Part shown: one piece after another, positions 34,673-46,490 of the stretch
How positions within the stretch are numbered: the first letter of the stretch is position 1
Layout: every line of letters begins with the position of its first letter
NCBI GenBank assembly: GCA_027563935.2
Contig: CM050449.1
Location: forward strand, 62,190,056 to 62,254,055
Reading direction: 5' to 3'
DNA from: Costus lasius
Lineage: Eukaryota > Streptophyta > Magnoliopsida > Zingiberales > Costaceae
Length of the DNA stretch: 64,000 nucleotides
The notes under the pieces: model-generated
Database searches by the model: none
Told to the model about the DNA's origin: nothing
The model's input: the letters and a program-made list of their open reading frames with translations, nothing else
Program-made: the position numbers and the translations under genes

Positions 34673-37276
34673 TGTAACGGCCCTCGATACTTAACCCCGA
34701 AGTTCATGCGGAAATCATACGAGGAACGCCACGAGAAATAAAACCGAACGCCAAGATCATACTACTAACGGAGCTAGGGAATAAAAGATCTGAAAATTTA
34801 TACAAAAATCCGGCAGCATGTATGCGTACATACAGGGTCGGGAAAATTCCCATACATGCACATGCTGTACTGATTCATAACAACAAGTAATTTCAACTGA
34901 TATAATACTAAACATAACCGAATCAGTTCACAACTCCGTACTATACATATACGGAGACAAAGTCTCATATCACATCAGACCGAACATAAAATCCCATCAA
35001 AACGATGAAAATACCACAACCGAAATCTTATAACAAAATGGGCCTAAGCCCTCACATGTAACCAGAATATAGTATCCATCATCCAAAACAAAGTATAACT
35101 AATACAGGCACGCAGGCCCCAAATAACGGAGTCACGATACAAGTACTCAAATACAACCGAAATCTTTTACAAGGTCCATATCACAAAGCCCAAAGCTTCG
35201 TCAAGCTACTCATATCTCAAGGGGCATAACGCTGTATCAATCACGGTCTCTCACCTGTAGATATTAGAGGGGGTGAGCTAACAGCTCCGCAAGTGAGAAC
35301 CCTATGAAACCCCTCCATTAATACATTCAAAAATATAGCATGTAAGGTTTTTCAAAACATTTACCGAATGCGATTATTAATTATCAAATCAAATACAGAT
35401 GAGAACACAACTTACAAAATAATCCACATGGCGAAATCTAACCATAATACAGCAAAACCGAAATAGAAACGTGCATATCACATGGCGAAACAGAACACAT
35501 ACGTAGATGCACATCCTAACATGTCCAAATCCAGAACAGAACGAAACGACCACAAAGGTCCGACCCTTCCCTCGTCAGGGCTCAGAGAATGCATGCATGC
35601 CAAACAGTAGGGGAGGAATCAGGAGGTGGCCCCCGTCTAGCTAAGACGTGGCACGCTGATCTCCATCTACCCACTCAGACAATGTGGTAAATCAAGAGGT
35701 GGCCCCCGCCAAGTCACGGCGTGGCACTTTGTTTCCCCACATTGGTCACACAGCAGTCAGAGAGTTCAAGAGGTGGCCCTCGCTTACCAGTAGCGTGGCA
35801 CTTTGTCCCTCTTATGCTAAACTAATCACATCTGTGAAGGAAGATCAAGTGGTGGCCCCCGCCTGACCAAGGCGTGGCACTTTGCCTCACTTCACAACAT
35901 CTCCAGGGTCACACATAATGTACATGACTTATGCCACACACTTATAGCAAAAGACTAACACCCGGATATCATTCACCACTCGAAATTAATTAAACAGCAT
36001 AAATGTCTTAGACAGGGTAGTCCTTAAGTTTCATGCAATCAGGTTAGGAAGATACCATGCTAAGTTCTCAACAAATGTTTCCATACAGGTAAAATGTGTT
36101 AATCCTAGATTTCATGCAATTAGATTGTAACATCTATACTCTAGGTTATCAAACAGAATTTACAAACATTGCACATATTACCATCACTTAATTTCAAGAG
36201 AACGATTACACTTGTAACTATGCATAGAAAATTCCTAAAATTAGGCAAAAATCATATTTAAGTACCTAACGAACTCAATTACATGAATAACAGCTTTGCC
36301 CCAAAAGTTAACTGAACATTGACCAAAATACCCCTAGGGTAAATTTCGGCCAGCATGAATTAAGGCTCCAAAAATAGCATAAAATTCATGATAAATTCCC
36401 TCATACTTCTAATTTCATGAATCCTAAGTTTTCCCCAAAAGTTAGCATGAAATTTCATCAATTTAGGGCATGGGCGCATGTCCTACTCTAGGGTTTTTCA
36501 TGAATACATTATACAATCAAATTGAAGGTCCAAATCATGATAATTCATCCTCCTAAGGCATCTAATCAAGTAAAGAACGAAAAGCCCTATGATTAGAGCC
36601 CCTAAATCTCATTTTCGAAACTTCAAATAGCACTCACGGTTTCATGGTAAAGAAACATTCAAACCTACTCGTTTTTCCCATCATTAAGCAAGGAAACATG
36701 TCAAGGAAAGATCATAAACTTGGAATAGAGGTAGCATAAGGTTTCCACTCGCCTTGGGAATGGTTTGCAAGCAAACCGTGAGCAAAGGGGATTGTTGAAG
36801 CCTCCACACGCCGCCGTCCACCACCACGCCGGAAGACCAAGCACCACCGCCGGAAAGCTCGCCGGAAGAGGAGCTGGACGAAGGGGGAAGGCGCTGCCAA
36901 AGTCGTCCACGAGAGTCCACGAGAGGGAGAGGAAAAATCGTAAGGGTCGGCTAGGGTTAGGATGAAAATCGGAAACAACTTAAGTGATGCCAAGTCACTT
37001 AAGTGAAATCTGCATTTAATCTGTATGCTCACATAATAAGGGGGCGCCCACATACCTAACACAAAAACTGGGCTGGAACTCTGGTAGCCAGGCCAACATA
37101 CACAGGAGAGGTCTCAGGTTCAAGACTCCTCCACAGCAACTTATTTTTGCCCTGCAGGAGAATAATTTTCCCCTTAGCCAAAAATCCCACCAACAAGGTT
37201 AATAAATACCTGATTATAGATAATTAAAATGAGTCACATACCGAGGTTTAATACATCAAAATTCTCGGGTTTTACA
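34673..37276 (-). repeat. 5' LTR of B
   Basis: 2604 bp; I saw no difference from the 3' LTR at the positions compared. It carries the promoter for the minus-strand transcript; I could not fix a convincing TATA box. The hairpin block is at 35625-35884. Confidence 0.93.
35625..35884 (-). repeat. Four hairpin repeats in B 5' LTR
   Basis: Same four copies as in the 3' LTR, shifted by 7404 bp. In this LTR they could be in the transcript leader or in U3, depending on the unknown start site. Confidence 0.85.
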
Positions 37277-39177
37277 CCTGTGGGTAGTTCTTCAGGAGTA
37301 AGCTCATTATACTGTTCTAAGAGGGCTTCTACTTCAGGGGGTGGTTTGCTCTCTTCCTCTTGGTTGACTTCCTTCAGGACTAAGGTGTATAAAGGTTGAT
37401 CAGGTCTATAATCCTTAGGTCTCAAGAGCTGAAGGGTTGGTTGTATGGTTTTGGTCTCTTCTATGTTTCCCTTATTGGTTGAGACTTTAAGCTCTCTAGG
37501 CATAGATGGTTTAAGTTTGATCTTTTGACCTGAGTGACTAAAGACATAGGTGTTAGTCCGACCGTAGTGGACTACATCCATGTCATATAGCCATGGTCTG
37601 CCTAGGAGGACTTGAGCGACATCCATGGTGATGATGTCACACCAAATTTGTCCATCATAGGTACCAAACTGTAAAGGCACTAGACTCCTATGGGTTACTG
37701 GCACACTAGACTGGTTGACCCAAGAGATGTTATAAGGGGTTGGGTGAGCTTCCATCTTAAGCTTAAACTTGGTGACTGCAGAGTGGGAGACAGCGTTGAG
37801 ACTACTACCCCCATCTATCACTACTTTGCACATGTTTCCATTGCATTTCGTGTAAGTATGGAAGATACTAGTTCTTCGCCAATCATCCGTGGGTGAGGGT
37901 TTGATCAGGGTACACCTAACAACTCCTAAGGTGTTTTGGGTAGGTTCCTCACTACTATCATACTCATTGTCTTCTAGGATTTGGCAGTCAGAATCTGGGT
38001 CATTAATATCTTCAAGTCTAGGGGTTTGGTTTTCCTCACCTAGGTATAAGACTCGTTTGGGACAGTCTTTCATATAGTGTCCATATTGTTGACACCCATG
38101 GCATTTGACTCTAGATGCGTCAGGATAACTAGAGGGCTTGGGTTTAGAAGTACTAGAGCTTTGAGGTTGAGTTGGTTTAGGAGAGCTTTGAGGTTGGGTT
38201 GGTCTAGGACTTGGTCTAGAGGCACTAAACTCTTTCCTATAGGCAACCTTAAGTTCTTGTTCAATTTCCTTGGCTCTAAGATGGGCAACTTCTATGGAGT
38301 CTATCTGGTAGTAGGTAAGGCCCTTTCTAATCTCAGATCGGAGACCATTTTTGTACCTGCTAAGGGTAAATAGAGGGTTTTCTCCTGGGTTTCCCCTAAG
38401 GAGGAATTCCTCAAAGCTAGCAGTGTATTGGTCAACGGTCATTGATCCTTGGGTTAAGCTAGAGGCTTGGTCAAACAACTTACTCTGAAAGTATGAAGGG
38501 ACATATTTCAGTTTAAGTTGTTGGCGCATTTCTAGCCAAGTTTCTATGGGAGGTAGGTTGAGCCTTTCTTGGTTGTTCTCTATATTGGTCCAATACAACC
38601 TGGCATTTCCCTCAAGAAGACACTTTGCAAGTCGAACCTTGCTGTGCTCAGGGATCATGCTCCACTCAAAATATTGTTCGAGCTTGGTTGTCCAATCCAA
38701 GAAGTCTCGGGGTTCTAAAGAGCCATTGAAGGTTGGGGGATTGAGTTTGATAGCGCGGTGCACTTCATCCTCCCTAAACCTGGGTTGAGGTGGGGTTTGA
38801 ATGGGAGGTCCATTCCACATAGTTGGTTGGTGTGCATGGTTAGGATTGGGGTATCCATTCCATGTTGGTTGGGTTTGGGTCCCTACATGGTGTGGATTAG
38901 GGTATCCATTCCACATAGGTTGGGTGCCTGCACGGGTTGGGGTTTGATGCCCGTTCCACGCAGGTGGTTGTTGAGTGTCCACATGTTGAGGACTAGGTGG
39001 TTCACTAGCATGATTAGAAGACCTTTCCCTAAAGTCATGGAACTCAGTGGTGAGTTGGTTAAGGCTTCGGGTAAGGGTCCCTATTTGCTCAGTTAAGAAT
39101 TCAAACTTCTCATTCATGGCCGTATGGTCCATGGTGGGATTTTGTTCTTGTTGTTGTGTTTTAGACCGAGTTTGCAT
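37277..39177 (-). pseudogene. Element A gag-protease (N-terminal piece)
   Basis: Start is ATG 39177 (MQTRSKTQQQ), chosen because the upstream extension to 39252 is hydrophobic and lacks Gag character. Order: Gln-rich start, Pro/Trp/Asn repeats (MWNGYPNPHH-like, near 38830-38970), Gag core (LNPPTFNGSLEPRDFLDW ... LKLKYVPS), Ser/Pro-rich linker, CCHC knuckle CHGCQQYGHYMKDC (near 38065-38105), protease with VIDGGSSLN (near 37815-37840). D and E share DGGSS in place of the usual D-T/S-G. The frame is open up to B's insertion after LTPEELPT; RT follows at 27263 in frame once one CCTGT copy is dropped. Residues read past 37277 come from B's LTR. Confidence 0.9.
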
Positions 39178-39319
39178 GGGTGTTTTGAAAACTATAGTTT
39201 TGAAAAATAAGGCAAAGTGATAGATAAATAGGTAGTCAAATTCTTTCAACAACCTAAATCCAAAGATCGCTTAGAAGTAGAAAATAAGTTTGAGGCTTAA
39301 AATTCTAGTCTAAGAACCA

Positions 39320-39335
39320 AGCTCTGATACCAAGC
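39320..39335 (-). other. Primer binding site of A
   Basis: The minus strand reads GCTTGGTATCAGAGCT right after the LTR end CATCA, complementary to initiator Met tRNA. Confidence 0.85.
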
Positions 39336-40946
39336 TGATGTAGGACAGGGAACTAGAACATTCAAACAACGCCTTTTGAAAATGATTTTGATAGCTAGCT
39401 TAATAATAAGAAAACCGAAGTTACACTAACGAGGTTTGAAAACTAATTTTTTTGTATTTTAGAATATATAGGAAAACCGAGAACAATTAGAACAGTAAAA
39501 AAACCTAGAAAGCAGTAAATGCAAGAATTAAACTTACAGTGCAGCCCTTGAGAATTGAAGGGCTGTGCTTCCCGATCTTCACCGGTCCAACTCTGATGGA
39601 AGGTGTAGGGTGGAGCTTACAAGCAAACACAGAAGATCCGTACAAGCCACGGATTTTAATACAGGAATAAATCAAGGGGCGAGGTTAAGCCTCACAAATT
39701 CCCTTGCTAATCCTAAACAACTAAAGAGAGGGGGAGAAGGAGAAAGGGGAGGGGGAATGCCCCTCTTAGGCCACTCCAAGCGCAACCTATAAGTTATATA
39801 AACAAATATGAGTGTAGAGAAGAGTTCTTAGAATCACAATAAGAGGTGTAAAGAAGAAGACTTATCCGAAGGGTGAGAACTCCTTGAGGCCGAGGGTGCT
39901 CTTCTTCTTGCTCCAAACCGAGAGTGAAGAAGTACTCCTTGAAGTGGCGCACACACACAAAGAAGAAGGCTTCTTAGGGTTTCGGTGGAGAACTAGAAGA
40001 AGGTGAAAGGCTCGGCTAAAGGGGAACTTATCACTAACACAATTAATTAAGCTAGGCAACTAATAGACAATATATTTCATCAAGAGGTAATCGAATACAA
40101 GGGGGAAGACTATGCTTTTATAGGCGAGATGGAGCTAGGGCAGGATAGTCATTTGCTTCCATGCGCCTTCTACAAAGATGGATGGAATTTGAAATTCAAA
40201 ATCATCATGAGGAGGTGGGCGCAAATCCTCTTTAAGAGATTCCTTCTATGGATGATCTTCTCTTGGCAATTCATTAAATGGGCGATGAGAGGGTCTTCAT
40301 AATGTTTGTTGGCGCATGGATAAGGATTTCAAATTTCGAATCCTTTCCATGAGAGCTTGGGCGGCAACAAGAGATGGCAACTCAACATAAATGTCTTCAT
40401 AATTGCTCTCCTTTGATTGTGGATCTTGATGGATATTCCCTTTGATTGTGGATCTTGATGGATGAGGGAATTGAATGCATTTCTTGATTGGAGTAGAGGT
40501 TGGCGCATATCATGATGAGGTGGCTGATTTGATCTCTTGAATATGCGCCCAACAAGGATGGCAAGTGAGTCATATCATGGCTTTGAAGTGAACTTGGACT
40601 TTGAAGTCTTCCTTCCTTTTCTGGAGCTGAACTTGGTGAGTGGACCTTGAGTGATGATGAGCTGGAGCTTGAGCTGCTTCTTACTGGAGTGACCTGCCAA
40701 ATGGAGCCTACAGTATGCATGCACTACTCTATCATGATGCAAGAGTACAATAAGTTTCATGAATTACAATGCACTACCTACTACAAGTGGACTTACCATA
40801 TTTGACTACATGATGCATGATGTTATTGAAAGCAACTTAACCTAAAATGCAATGTAAGAGAGAGGGGACTCTAAGGGAACCCATATCGATTAGGTACCCT
40901 ACGAGTCCGAGCAGATCTCCTCAGAGCAGGGCTACTGCCTCCATCA
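39336..40946 (-). repeat. 5' LTR of A, with unoccupied H target site
   Basis: 1611 bp, TGATGGAGG...CTACATCA on the minus strand. It holds the uninterrupted version of the site where H entered the other LTR: GATGG at 40428-40432 followed by ATATTCCC. TATA box on the minus strand at 40115-40122. The first 76 bp equal the pol tail coding sequence. Confidence 0.92.
40115..40122 (-). promoter_or_regulatory. TATA box of A 5' LTR
   Basis: TATAAAAG on the minus strand, preserved at 12903-12910 in the 3' LTR. It would drive A's gag-pol transcript. Confidence 0.55.
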
Positions 40947-42243
40947 ACCCCACACTTGCGATTGTGAGGTGCACCCTTGTGCAAACCCCGCCCTCCGAGG
41001 ATTGGAGACGCACGAGCATATTCACAACTTACATCAAGTGCAATGGGCACTCATGTAAGATTGTCATTGATGGGGGAAGTAGTTTGAATGTGGTCTCCTG
41101 GACGGCGATTACTCGCTTCGATCTTCCCCTAGAGCCCCACCCCAAGCCCTACTCGATCGTGTGGGTTGACGCGTCAAGCCTCCCGGTTACCCGTCGTTGC
41201 CAAGTTCCCATTGCATTTGGGGACTATCGTGAGAAGGTGTGGTGTGACGTGGCAGCGATGGATGTCGCCCACATCCTTTTAGGACACCCCTGGCTCTATG
41301 ATAGAGATGTGGTTCACTATGGCCGGTCGAACATATATGTGTTTGACCACGGTGACCAAAAGATCCATTTGATCCCAACCCCACCCAAGGAATTGCACGC
41401 GTCCACATCCAAGGGCGTGATCGTTCCCCCCACCGTTGCCCCGCCAACACCCACTATTGTGTCCCTTATGCGCATGTCCACACTCATGCACGAGGCCACG
41501 GAATCCAAAGTCATCTACACCTTGATGTTGCGCGAGTCCCTACTGTTGTCCCCTGCATTAGACATCAATAGGATCACCATCAAGTATTAGTTCCCTATAC
41601 CTAGACTTGATGATATGCTGGACTTAGCTTCTGGGGCATCCTGGTTCTCTAAGCTGGACCTTCGCAGTGGATACGACCAAGTCCACATCCGGGAAGGTGA
41701 TGAGTGGAAAATCGCGTTCAAGACTAAGGATGGTCTTTACGAATGGCTCGTCATGCCATTCGGGTTGTCCAACGCCCCATCCACTTTCATGCGGCTCATG
41801 ACCTAAGTTCTCAAGCCCTACATGGGCAAATTCCTGGTCATCTATTTCGACGACATCTTAATTTTCAGTCGGACCTAAGAAGAACACCTAGAGCATCTTC
41901 GCTCCACGTTTGACCACCTGTGCAAGGAGCACCTCTTCTTTAACACGAAGAAGTGCTCCTTCATGACCAACTGCGTCCAATTCCTAAGCTACATTGTGTC
42001 CGATGAGGGTCTTTCTATTGACCTAGCCAAGGTCAAGGCCATCCGGTATTGGCCCGAACCCCGCACCATGTCTGAGGTCCGCAGCTTTTTGGGCCTTACG
42101 GGCTTTTACCGCCGCTTCATTCAGGGCTTCAGCATGATTGCAACCCCGCTGACCCAACGTTTGTCCAAAGAGGACTTTGAGTGGACCCCTGCCACACAAC
42201 GTGCCTTTGATGCCCTTAAGGACGCCATAACCACAGCCCCCGT
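40947..42243 (+). pseudogene. D protease and RT, broken
   Basis: D's frame resumes after A: TLAIVRCTLVQ continues the Gag end GEESG, as in E (GEESGPSTLVVRCNLVQ). Protease motif VIDGGSSLNVVS lies near 41060. After LMLRES a deletion of roughly 110 codons, judged against E, removes the linker and RT N-terminus; the frame resumes near [13 protein letters not shown] keeps SGYDQVHI and YFDDILIFS (near 41845-41870), the connection region and the start of RNase H. In-frame stops: 41588, 41804 and 41876. E is inserted after ITTAPV. Confidence 0.88.
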
Positions 42244-43779
42244 TGATGTAGCAACTAATTGGTGTGGAGGTCCTTAAGCTGTACTCTGGGGTTTTACACA
42301 ATGCTCAATAAAACGGGAGAGGGTCGTGAGATGAGGGAAGAGAAAACGCGTCGGAAAGGTGCAGGGAAGCCGGTAGAAAACACGACAAAGATAGCGACGA
42401 GTTCGATTAGGGCAACATGAATGCGAATGAAGAGAACGGCACCCAACTAAATAATACAGCGCACTAACCTCGTAGCAAATTTAGCGAATTCTTGCAGCTC
42501 TCTTAGCGCGTTTTAAGCTTAGCCTGCGTTGGGGGATTGCGGTTGTGAGGGGTTCAGCTTGCGCGCCTACGCAGCTAAAATAAACCAAGACAAGAGATGC
42601 CACGTCTCCGATGGACGGACAGCCGTGGGTGAAGGAGAAAGGAGAAAATCGCAGCAAAGAAACGTGCAAGAGAATGACAAACAGGCGAACTACCCACCAG
42701 AAAGGTAGGATTTACTTCAAACCGAAAGCAGAACAACTTGGAATTGAAGAGACGTCTTTGACCCGAACACGACGAAGGCAAGACTCCGGCTTGTCTTCAC
42801 AACCGCTGGCGACTCTAAGCTCACTAGGAGATCTCTCAAACACCAAAGAGAACTACTCAACACTTAGCCCTACCTCCTCTTTTATAGAGTAAGAGGGGAG
42901 GGAACAAACAAAATACACAAGGGACACTCTACTTTAACCACCTACCAACTCTTGCAGGCCACAAATGTGGTCAAGCTGCAACTACAAGACGAAAATTAAC
43001 AAACTAGTACCTAATATTCTTTGAAGCTGGTAGCACGATCCTGCATCTTCGTATGGGGGCGGTTTAGACACGCTCCAAGCATATGGCGACAAAACAGCAG
43101 AACTTCGATGTTGTGGGCTGGGTTACCACCGTCGCGGCTCGGTCTTGGGCCATGTTGCTAATCAGATTACGCGGCCCACTTGGAGTTGGATATTCAGGGG
43201 GTTGACTCGTAGTGCCCTTGGGCTGCGCCCCTTCGGTATGGATGGAAAGAGGGCTAATGACGCCCAAGAAACGGTCCGGGGGCTTACTTTGGCGTTGGGA
43301 TCGCCGGACTTCCACCTTGTTGGGCTCCTTTGGGTCGTCATGGGGTGGAGCAACATGGTAGGGAGGGCGGTGCACATCGAAGTGGGGTCGTCGGGGCTGC
43401 AACACATATCCAGGAGCAGACACGGCCTGGCCCGTGATCAGGAGCACGACCGTGATGGGAGTTGCTGAAATCCACAGAACCAGGCACGGCTTGCCCGTGA
43501 TTAGGAGCACGGCCGTGATGGGAGTTGCTGAAATCCACAAAACCGGGCATGGCTTTCCCATGATTAGGAGCACGCCCGTGTTCGGCGTTCGCGTCTTCAG
43601 GTGACCGTGTCACGGCCGTGACGGGGTGCACGGCCTGGCCGTGTCAGGGTTTGGGGAGCTCTGACTGAGGTGAAAATTCTGGGGAAAATTCCTGGGGTCC
43701 TGGAGAGTCTCCCCAAGTGTCTTTTGGAGGGATTGGGCCGCCCTCAAGTGTGTTCATGGGCCCGTTTGCTCCTGCATCA
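42244..43779 (-). repeat. 3' LTR of E
   Basis: 1536 bp. On the minus strand it begins TGATGCAGGAGC at 43779 inside the pol frame. TATA box at 42879-42886 (minus strand). It contains the 63-bp repeats at about 43435-43630 and, at 43064-43420, a frame encoding the conserved tail (see the E tail entry). Confidence 0.92.
43064..43779 (-). pseudogene. E LTR-encoded pol tail with 21-residue repeats
   Basis: Pol runs over the LTR start as ADAGANGPMN and reaches a stop at 43644. The same frame then encodes tandem 21-residue units (HHGRAPNHGQAVPGSVDFSNS type, 43440-43590). After a one-base shift the frame gives HFDVHRPPYHV and VEVRRSQRQSKPPDRFLGVISP, then a Ser/Thr/Pro tail ending near 43064. D's LTR encodes the same end motif, and A ends its pol with the similar RRSARTRRVPNRYGF. 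I infer that the ancestral protein carried this LTR-encoded tail. Stop and shift show this copy is broken. Confidence 0.55.
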
Positions 43780-46490
43780 GCTTCTGCTGTGTGATCTGAT
43801 GAGTTCTCCTTCGGAGAACTAGGAGGGAGCGGGTCGTCAGCGTCAAATGGGCCCTCCAAAGGACCGTAGAAGGGGAGGAGGTCCGCCACGTTGAAGACAG
43901 GGTGGATCCCCATGTCCTCGGGCAAGTCCAGAACGTAGGTGTTGGAGCCGATCCGCCGCATCACCGCATAAGGTCCCATGTAACGCGGCTGAAGCTTAAA
44001 ATGCGCCCTGTTGGGTAGACGCTCAGGGTGGATACGCACCCTTACCAGCTCACCTACAGAGAAATGACGTGGCCTACGATGCTCGTTGGCCTTCATTGCA
44101 TTATGAATGTTGCCCGAAAAGATATGACGCCAGACCTCATCATGCAGACTAGCAATATGCTGAGCAAAGGAATATGCATGTGGGGAGAGGTGAGACTCCA
44201 TAGGAAGGTCATGCAGGTCTATAGGTTTACGTGGTTGATGGCCCGAAACAATCTGGAAGGGGTTGAGACCCGTAGACCTATTAGAAGCACTATTGTACGT
44301 GAACTCAACCATGGGTAGGATGGAATCCCAAGACCTCGGATGGTCCCCGATGAGACAACGGAGAAGATTGCCCAAACTGCAATTAACGACCTCGGTTTGC
44401 CCATCGGTTTGGGGATGATAGGCCATGGAGAATTTCAGAGTGGTACCCAAGAGGGCCCACAGTGAGCGCCAGAAGTGGCTCACAAAACGCGTGTCATGGT
44501 CGGACACAATGGTGGAGGGAAGGCTATGGAGACGCACGATCCCTCAGACAAAAAGATGTGCGACGTGGGAAGCGTCCGCTGTGCGTGAACAAAGGATAAA
44601 ATGGGCCATCTTCGAAAACCGATCAACAACGACGTAGATCGAATCGAAGCGGGAGGTGGTCCGAGGCAACCCAAGGACAAAGTCCATGCTCAGGTCGCGC
44701 CACGAGCCGCTGGCCACTGGCAAAGGGGTGTAGAGACCCGTGTTCGAAGGGCGGGGCTTGGACAACTGACACGTACCGCAATGGCGCACAATGCACTCAA
44801 CATCCTTACGGAGGAAAGGCCAAAAGAGCCGTTCCTCTGCCATCTCAAGGGTCTTGTCGCAGCCATGATGGCCGGCGATGCCACCCGCATGAAGCTCGAG
44901 CAAAAGATGATCTCGAAGCGAAGAACGGGGAATGCACAACCGATTCCCCAAGAAGAGGTAACCCTCGCACAGTTCGTAGGGAGAGTCGGGGTCGATGGAC
45001 TCGGTCAAAGTGATGTAGATGGCACCAAAATCAGAGCAAGTGGCGTACTCTTCTTTGACATGGTCAAAGGTATTGATGCGAGTGCGCATCACGCATAAGA
45101 GAGTCCGGACATGACTTAAGGCATCTGCGATGACGTTCTCCTTACCCGCCTTGTGATTGATCACAAAGGAATACTGTTGTAGGAACTCAACCCACTTATC
45201 ATGGCGGGCGCCCAACTTCTTTTGGGCATTAAGGAAGGAGAGGGCCTGATGGTCGCTATACAACACGAACTCGCGGTGGAGGAGGTAATGCCTCCACTGT
45301 CGGAGGGACTGAATGATCGCGTAGAACTCCTTGTCGTACGTGGAGTAACGCTGTCGAACTGCATTCAGTTTTTTGCTAAAGAAGGCCACGGGATGGCCTT
45401 CTTGACTAAGGGATCCTTCGATGCCGGACCCGGAGGCATCGCACACTACCTCAAAAACTTTCAAGAAATCAGGGAGGCGCAAGACAGGAGCGGTGGTCAG
45501 GGCATCCTTAAGCGCGTCAAAAGCCCATTGAGAGGCAGGGGTCCACTCAAAGTCATCCTTAGAGAGGCGCTGGGTTAAGGGGGTGGCAATGGAGCTGAAC
45601 CCACGGATGAACCTGCGGTAAAACCCCGCAAGACCCAAGAAACTACGGACCTCAGTCACGGTGCGAAGCTCGGGCCAATGCCGGATGCCCTCAACCTTCG
45701 CAGGGTCAACGGACAGACCTTGGTCGGACACAATGTATCCAAGGAAATACACGCTGTTGGTTAGGAAGGCGCACTTCTTCGTGTTAAGGAAGAGGCATTC
45801 CTTGCGCAGTAGGTCAAAAGTGGAGCGAAGATGCTCCAAGTGTTCATCGCAGGTCTGACTAAAGATCAGAATGTCGTCGAAGTAGACGACCAAAAACTTG
45901 CCCATGTATAGCCTGAGGACCTGACTCATCAAGCGCATGAACGTAGATGGGGCATTGGACAACCCGAATGGCATGACACGCCATTCGTAAAGACCATCCT
46001 TGGTCTTAAATGCTGTCTTCCACTCATCGCCCTCACGAATGCAGACTTGGTGATATCCGCTTCGGAGGTCGAGCTTGGAAAACCACGACGTACCGGATAT
46101 CAAATCCAGCATGTCGTCAAGCTGAGGAATGGGAAACCGAAACTTGACAGTGAGCCAATTGATAGCGCGGCTATCGACACACATGCGCCACGACCCATCC
46201 TTTTTGGGTGTGAGGAGCGCGGGAACGACGCAAGGGCTGAGACTCTTGTGGATGTACCCCTTAGTGAGGAGATCATCGACCTGACGCTGTAACTCAGCGT
46301 GTTCCGCAGGGTTAAGGCGATGATGGGGCAGGTTGGGGAGGGGTGCTCCCGGGAGGAGGTCAATCGCGTGCTGAATTTCCCTTTCCAGAGGAAGGCCATG
46401 AGGCAAATCCTCGGGGCTGATATCACTAAACTCGGCAAGGAGGGCGGACACCTCAACAAGAGGTGCCAGATCAGGGCAAGGGATAGGGTC
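43644..46490 (-). pseudogene. E RT-RNase H-integrase, one internal stop
   Basis: Follows gag-protease in the same frame after a TAG at 46491-46493. Order: RT (KKDGSWRMCVDSRAI, YFDDILIFS near 45865-45895), RNase H (VVCDASGSGIEG ... SDHQALSFL), integrase HHCC finger (ELHAGGIAGHHG ... HCGTCQLSK), core with SMDFVLGLP and VVDRFSKMAHF. A TGA at 44544-44546 replaces the Trp seen in D ([10 protein letters not shown] against LFV-stop-GIVRLH). Beyond it the frame continues through VSDHDTRFVSHFW and DGQTEVVN, so all DDE residues are present, and into the LTR. In RNase H the usual D-C-D-A-S reads V-C-D-A-S. Confidence 0.9.

Larger units (their letters stand above)
27269..37276 (-). mobile_element. Intact chromovirus-type Ty3 element B
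   Basis: 10,008 bp, minus strand, with target copies CCTGT at 27264-27268 and 37277-37281. LTRs run TGTAA...TTACA and are both 2604 bp; every embedded translation is the same in the two copies, offset by exactly 7404 bp. It has a Met-tRNA primer site, a purine-rich tract before the 3' LTR and one unbroken gag-pol frame. The polyprotein tail ([20 protein letters not shown]) resembles the Tekay/Del group of plant chromoviruses; that placement is inference. It is the youngest-looking element in the window. Confidence 0.95.
12123..40946 (-). mobile_element. Ty3 element A, host of H, the solo LTR and B
   Basis: A minus-strand Ty3 element inserted in D's gag/protease junction. Target copies are ACCCC at 12118-12122 and 40947-40951. 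The LTR ends are TGATG...CATCA. Its pieces are the 5' LTR (39336-40946), gag-protease (37277-39177), RT-RNase H (25908-27263), integrase (22297-23781, now inverted) and a 3' LTR in two parts (12123-13220 and 23706-24224, the latter inverted). Without guests it is about 8.0 kb. Joining the pieces, minus one target copy each, gives coding length 4737 nt, divisible by three, with no internal stop in the parts I read. Part of it was flipped by a later inversion (separate entry). Confidence 0.92.
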
